8,522 bases of DNA, taken from the NCBI GenBank assembly GCA_937902305.1, contig CALDHV010000049.1, forward strand, positions 1-8,522, written 5' to 3'. Source of the DNA: an uncultured Clostridia bacterium (GTDB lineage: Bacteria; Bacillota; Clostridia; Oscillospirales; Acutalibacteraceae). Below the pieces are notes generated by a model. It was not told the origin of the DNA and searched no databases. It was given only the letters and a program-made list of their open reading frames with translations. The translations under genes and the position numbers were made by a program. Below are positions 6,472 through 8,522 of the stretch, piece after piece. Each line of letters starts with the position of its first letter. Within the stretch, counting starts at the first letter, position 1.

Positions 6472-7527
6472 TCAGCCCGCCGTCAGGGGAAAACAACGCT
6501 CCTGCCGCGTGGAACGGCAGGTGGGGTTTGCTTTGCGCTCCGGGCAATGGTAGCATATCTCGTTGGTCAACGTCGGAGAGTCGGAAAACGCCTCCGCCAG
6601 ATTGCGGTAGGTGGTGCGGGCGATGTCCTCCAGCGCCTCCTCGGTCAGGAACGCCTGGTGGGAGGTCAGAATGACATTTGGACGGGAGATCAGCAACGAC
6701 AGCGTTTCGTCCAGCACCGGCGCGTCGGAATTATCCTCGAAGAACAGCTCCGCCTCCTCCTCATATACATCCAGTCCGGCACCGCGCAGGGTGCCGTCAT
6801 TGAGCGCCGCCAGCAATGCCTCCGAGTCGATCAGCGCACCGCGGGAGGTGTTGATAAGGAAAGCGCCCTTTTTCATTTTGCCGAATGCCGCGGCATCCAA
6901 CAGGTGGTGGTTTTCGCGGGTGAGCGGGCAATGCAGGGAGATGACATCGCTTTCCGCGAGCAGGGTATCCAGCGGAACATAGTGTAGCTCGCTCCCCTGC
7001 GCCGGGAACGGATCGTAGGCGAGCACCCGCATCCCGAAGCCGCGGCAGATGTCGATGAATGCCCGTCCGATCCTGCCGGTGCCGATGACGCCGACGGTTT
7101 TGCCGTGCAAATCTATGCCGGTCAGCCCGACGAGGCTGAAATTGAAATCGCGGGAGCGGATATAGGCACGGTGGATACGGCGGTTGAGGCACATCAGCAG
7201 ACCGATGGCGTGCTCCGCGATCGCGTTGGGTGAGTAGGCGGGCACCCGCACGATGGTCAGCTTGCCGTATGCCGCCTTACGGTCAACATTGTTGTAGCCG
7301 GCGCATCGCAGGGCAAGCACCCGCGTCCCTTGCCGATACAGCCGGTCGATCGTTTCGGCATCCACCGTGTCGTTGACGAATACGCATACCGCCTCACACC
7401 CGTTGGCAAGGGTGGCGGAACGGGCATTGAGCTTGGATTCGAAATAGATCATTTCGTAGCCGGGGTTGAGCTTGTCGAACCAGTATTTATCATACGGCTT
7501 GGTGTCGAAAAACGCGACTTTTTTCAT
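6472..7527 (-). CDS. ldhA: D-lactate dehydrogenase (NAD-dependent 2-hydroxyacid dehydrogenase)
   Basis: Reduces pyruvate to D-lactate with NADH and so regenerates NAD during fermentation. I use ATG 7527, with AAAGGA (7538-7543) 10 bases upstream; an in-frame GTG at 7536 is too close to that site. Motifs: N-terminal KKVAFFDTKPYD; RCAGYNNVD (74-82); AYSPNAIAEHA (97-107); Rossmann GTGRIG (149-154) with Asp172 (YDP) selecting NAD; and the catalytic triad Arg229 (NTSRGALID), Glu258 (VYEEE) and His290 (TSHQAF). D-LDH proteins are usually about 330 residues, and the typical end is near HCPE (327-330). Here about 21 extra residues of no evident homology follow, and they are encoded across a terminator-like hairpin (6487-6521). 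Substrate could also be a related 2-keto acid, but D-LDH is the best fit. Confidence 0.9.
   Translation of the reverse strand: MKKVAFFDTKPYDKYWFDKLNPGYEMIYFESKLNARSATLANGCEAVCVFVNDTVDAETIDRLYRQGTRVLALRCAGYNNVDRKAAYGKLTIVRVPAYSPNAIAEHAIGLLMCLNRRIHRAYIRSRDFNFSLVGLTGIDLHGKTVGVIGTGRIGRAFIDICRGFGMRVLAYDPFPAQGSELHYVPLDTLLAESDVISLHCPLTRENHHLLDAAAFGKMKKGAFLINTSRGALIDSEALLAALNDGTLRGAGLDVYEEEAELFFEDNSDAPVLDETLSLLISRPNVILTSHQAFLTEEALEDIARTTYRNLAEAFSDSPTLTNEICYHCPERKANPTCRSTRQERCFPLTAG
6487..6521 (-). terminator. Terminator-like hairpin inside the 3' end of the ldhA reading frame
   Basis: On the minus strand, CCTGCCG-TTCCACG-CGGCAGG (6501-6521) is a perfect 7-bp hairpin, followed by AGCGTTGTTTTCC (6487-6499). 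The U-run is broken, so efficiency is uncertain. The ldhA stop codon (6472-6474) lies beyond it. Confidence 0.5.
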
Positions 7528-7571
7528 ATAGCGCACATCCTTTCGCGCTTGGTATGCCCGCCCGGTCGGAA

Positions 7572-7601
7572 AGTATGCGCCGATAATTTACAATTTGTCC
7601 A
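7572..7601 (-). promoter_or_regulatory. Putative ldhA promoter
   Basis: On the minus strand, TGGACA (7596-7601; 5 of 6 matches), an 18-base spacer and CATACT (7572-7577; 4 of 6). Initiation near 7565 would give a leader of about 38 nt. Confidence 0.45.
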
Positions 7602-7620
7602 TTTTTCGATAATGAATTAC

Positions 7621-7692
7621 TCATATTTGCGGAGTAAAGTATTGGTTGTCAGGTGAACACCTTGCAACCCTCTTGATTTTTTCTTTTTTCAT
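7621..7692 (-). CDS. Possible 23-residue peptide upstream of ldhA
   Basis: ATG 7692 follows AGAGGAG by only 3 bases and opens a 23-codon frame ending at TGA (7621-7623). The peptide is Lys/Arg-rich at its start (MKKEKIKRVARC) and polar after that. It has no membrane segment and no family I recognise. It contains the 7644-7669 inverted repeat, so the apparent frame may be incidental to an operator or RNA structure. No promoter is visible just upstream, where a terminator sits instead. Confidence 0.15.
   Translation of the reverse strand: MKKEKIKRVARCSPDNQYFTPQI
7644..7669. repeat. 26-bp interrupted palindrome upstream of ldhA
   Basis: GGTTG-TC-AGGTG-AA-CACCT-TG-CAACC is symmetrical in both its inner and outer arms. 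It lies about 43 bp upstream of the ldhA -35 box. As DNA it could be an operator for a dimeric regulator. As + strand RNA it is a hairpin followed, after 5 to 6 bases, by TTTTTTCTTTTTTC (7676-7689), i.e. a possible terminator. Confidence 0.5.
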
Positions 7693-7713
7693 TTTCTCCT
7701 CTTCAAAGCAAAA

Positions 7714-7739
7714 GGCCGTGCCGAAAAGCACGGTCTTTT
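7714..7739. terminator. Intrinsic terminator hairpin between ldhA and spoVAD
   Basis: The 8-bp stem GGCCGTGC-CGAAAA-GCACGGTC (7714-7735) is followed by TTTT and preceded by an A-rich stretch, so it can work in both directions. No complete gene ends next to it in this window, which makes its client unclear. It may insulate the divergent ldhA and spoVAD units. Confidence 0.65.
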
Positions 7740-7744
7740 GCCGT

Positions 7745-7779
7745 TTAGACGTTAGATGTTAGACGCTAGACGCTAGATG
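7745..7779. repeat. Five tandem copies of a 7-bp repeat (YTAGAYG)
   Basis: Consecutive units TTAGACG, TTAGATG, TTAGACG, CTAGACG, CTAGATG, i.e. 35 bp of uninterrupted heptamers varying only at positions 1 and 6. It lies directly after the 7714-7739 terminator. Confidence 0.85.
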
Positions 7780-7808
7780 ATAAGGGTTGTGGCTTGTGCG
7801 CGTGTTGC

Positions 7809-7886
7809 GGGACGCCGGGGACGGCGTCCCCTACGATCCGCGCAGGGCAAAGAAAGCCCTGTAGGGTGCGGCGTCCCCGACGCACC
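7809..7886. repeat. Large imperfect inverted repeat, REP/MITE-like
   Basis: The 18-base arms GGGGACGGCGTCCCCTAC (7817-7834) and GTAGGGTGCGGCGTCCCC (7861-7878) pair at 16 of 18 positions (one G-T). They enclose an inner hairpin AGGGC-AAAGAAA-GCCCT (7844-7860). The left arm can alternatively fold on itself: GGGACGCCG-GGGA-CGGCGTCCC (7809-7830). The right end can also form GGTGCG/CGCACC. It has no coding potential, and such GC-rich palindromic units are often dispersed in many copies in Clostridia. The 7528-7962 gene-poor stretch thus holds a promoter, a palindrome, a terminator, the heptamer array, this repeat and the spoVAD promoter. Confidence 0.7.
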
Positions 7887-7912
7887 GCGCGGGCGTATAT
7901 CCGATTTTCGCC

Positions 7913-7941
7913 GTATACTCGCGCTGTTTGCGGGCATACTG
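7913..7941 (+). promoter_or_regulatory. Sigma-G-like promoter of spoVAD
   Basis: GTATA (7913-7917) fits the -35 pattern GHATR. After 17 bases, CATACTG (7935-7941) matches the -10 pattern CATWHTA at 6 of 7 positions. These are the forespore sigma-G consensus elements known from Bacillus, where the spoVA operon is sigma-G dependent. Initiation near 7948 would leave a leader of about 15 nt. Confidence 0.6.
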
Positions 7942-7962
7942 CGAAAAAAAGGAGGAGATCGT

Positions 7963-8522
7963 ATGCCGGAACGACGCGGGCGATATACCGTGACGCTTGC
8001 CAATCAGCCGACGGTGCTTGGCTTTGCCGCCGTTGGGTGCAAAAAAGAGGGAGAAGGGCCGATCGGACGGGAGTTTGACGCGATTTTCAGCGACGCGCAC
8101 CTCGGTGAGCCGACGTGGGAAAAGGCGGAAAGCGCATTACAGCGCGAGGCGCTCACCCGCGCCCTCGACAAGGCGCAGTTGTCGCCGAGTGCGCTGGACT
8201 ATCTGTTTGCAGGGGATCTGCTTAACCAAAATATCGCCTCGACCTTCGGTCTGCGGGATATGAATGTGCCACTGCTCGGGCAGTTCGGTGCCTGCTCGAC
8301 GATGGGGCAAACACTGGCGATGGCGGCAATCTTCATCGATAGCGGTGCCGCCGACCTGTGCGCCGCCGTCACCTCATCGCATTTTTGCACCGCCGAGCGG
8401 CAATTCCGCTTTCCGCTGGAATACGGCGGCGTTCGGACGCCGACCGCCCAGTGGACGGTAACGGGCGCGGGCGCACTCGTTCTTTCGGCGGAGGGGCCGG
8501 GCCCCTATGTGACGCATATCAC
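7963..8522 (+). CDS. spoVAD: Stage V sporulation protein AD, 5' part (runs off the window)
   Basis: SpoVAD is part of the SpoVA channel in the spore inner membrane. It moves dipicolinic acid into the forespore and out during germination, and SpoVAD itself binds dipicolinic acid. ATG 7963 follows AAAGGAGGAG (7947-7956) at ideal spacing, and 186 codons are open to the window end; the full protein is about 335-345 residues. The fold is thiolase-like. Seen here are LGQFGACSTMGQTLAMAA (Cys111 at the thiolase nucleophile position), AAVTSSHFCTAERQFRFPLEYGG (134-156) and PTAQWTVTGAGALVLS (160-175), all strong SpoVAD signatures. spoVAC, its usual upstream neighbour, is absent. Expression in the forespore is expected from the sigma-G-like promoter just upstream. 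Confidence 0.93.
   Translation, partial: MPERRGRYTVTLANQPTVLGFAAVGCKKEGEGPIGREFDAIFSDAHLGEPTWEKAESALQREALTRALDKAQLSPSALDYLFAGDLLNQNIASTFGLRDMNVPLLGQFGACSTMGQTLAMAAIFIDSGAADLCAAVTSSHFCTAERQFRFPLEYGGVRTPTAQWTVTGAGALVLSAEGPGPYVTHI

Noticed and set aside
7580..7600. Possible Rex operator before ldhA
   Set aside because: TTGTAAATTATCG resembles only part of the TTGTTAA-N4-TTAACAA consensus, with no good second half-site.
7330..7656. + strand frame of 108 codons running from inside ldhA into the intergenic region
   Set aside because: Most of it is antisense to ldhA motifs, and its tail covers the ldhA promoter and part of the palindrome.
7744..7890. CRISPR-like repeat region
   Set aside because: The heptamers are contiguous without spacers, and the palindromic arms occur once each in inverted orientation, so there is no repeat-spacer array and no cas gene.

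Overview
The window looks like ordinary core chromosome from a GC-rich, spore-forming anaerobic Firmicute of the class Clostridia (Oscillospirales/Ruminococcaceae-like). The evidence is a spoVAD gene behind a sigma-G-like promoter, a PyrR-type pyrimidine attenuator, AGGAGG-type ribosome binding sites, and a small membrane zinc-ribbon protein of a type I associate with that group. The genus assignment is inference. I found no mobile element, CRISPR array, rRNA or tRNA, and no convincing new multi-gene system.

Left part (1-2823): a membrane-anchored VanY-type D,D-carboxypeptidase (+) runs head-on into the 5' end of carB (-). Both genes are cut at the same point, inside about 18 bases (866-883) that fit both. 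carB keeps about 183 of roughly 1070 residues; vanY loses only its extreme C-terminus. This is either an assembly chimera or a real rearrangement, and it is the main anomaly. Upstream of carB, on the same strand, lies an intact pyrC. It is preceded by a consensus promoter and a leader in which a PyrR-binding loop, an antiterminator and an intrinsic terminator can all be drawn.

Middle (2935-5961): manA (mannose-6-phosphate isomerase, -) is divergent from a two-gene operon (+) of a HAD phosphatase (gph-like) and the ribosome-associated GTPase hflX. The operon genes overlap by 4 bases. The divergent promoters have back-to-back -35 boxes. A strong bidirectional terminator separates hflX from the convergent genes on its right.

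Right part (5967-8522): a zinc-ribbon membrane protein (-) and a D-lactate dehydrogenase (-), whose reading frame runs through its own terminator-like hairpin. Then comes a 435-base gene-poor stretch with a palindrome, a terminator, a five-copy heptamer repeat and a large imperfect inverted repeat. Last is the 5' portion of spoVAD (+), open at the window edge, with a sigma-G-like promoter.

The genes are housekeeping functions (cell wall trimming, pyrimidine synthesis, sugar phosphate metabolism, ribosome rescue, fermentation, sporulation) rather than one pathway. The regulated unit best supported here is the pyrC leader.
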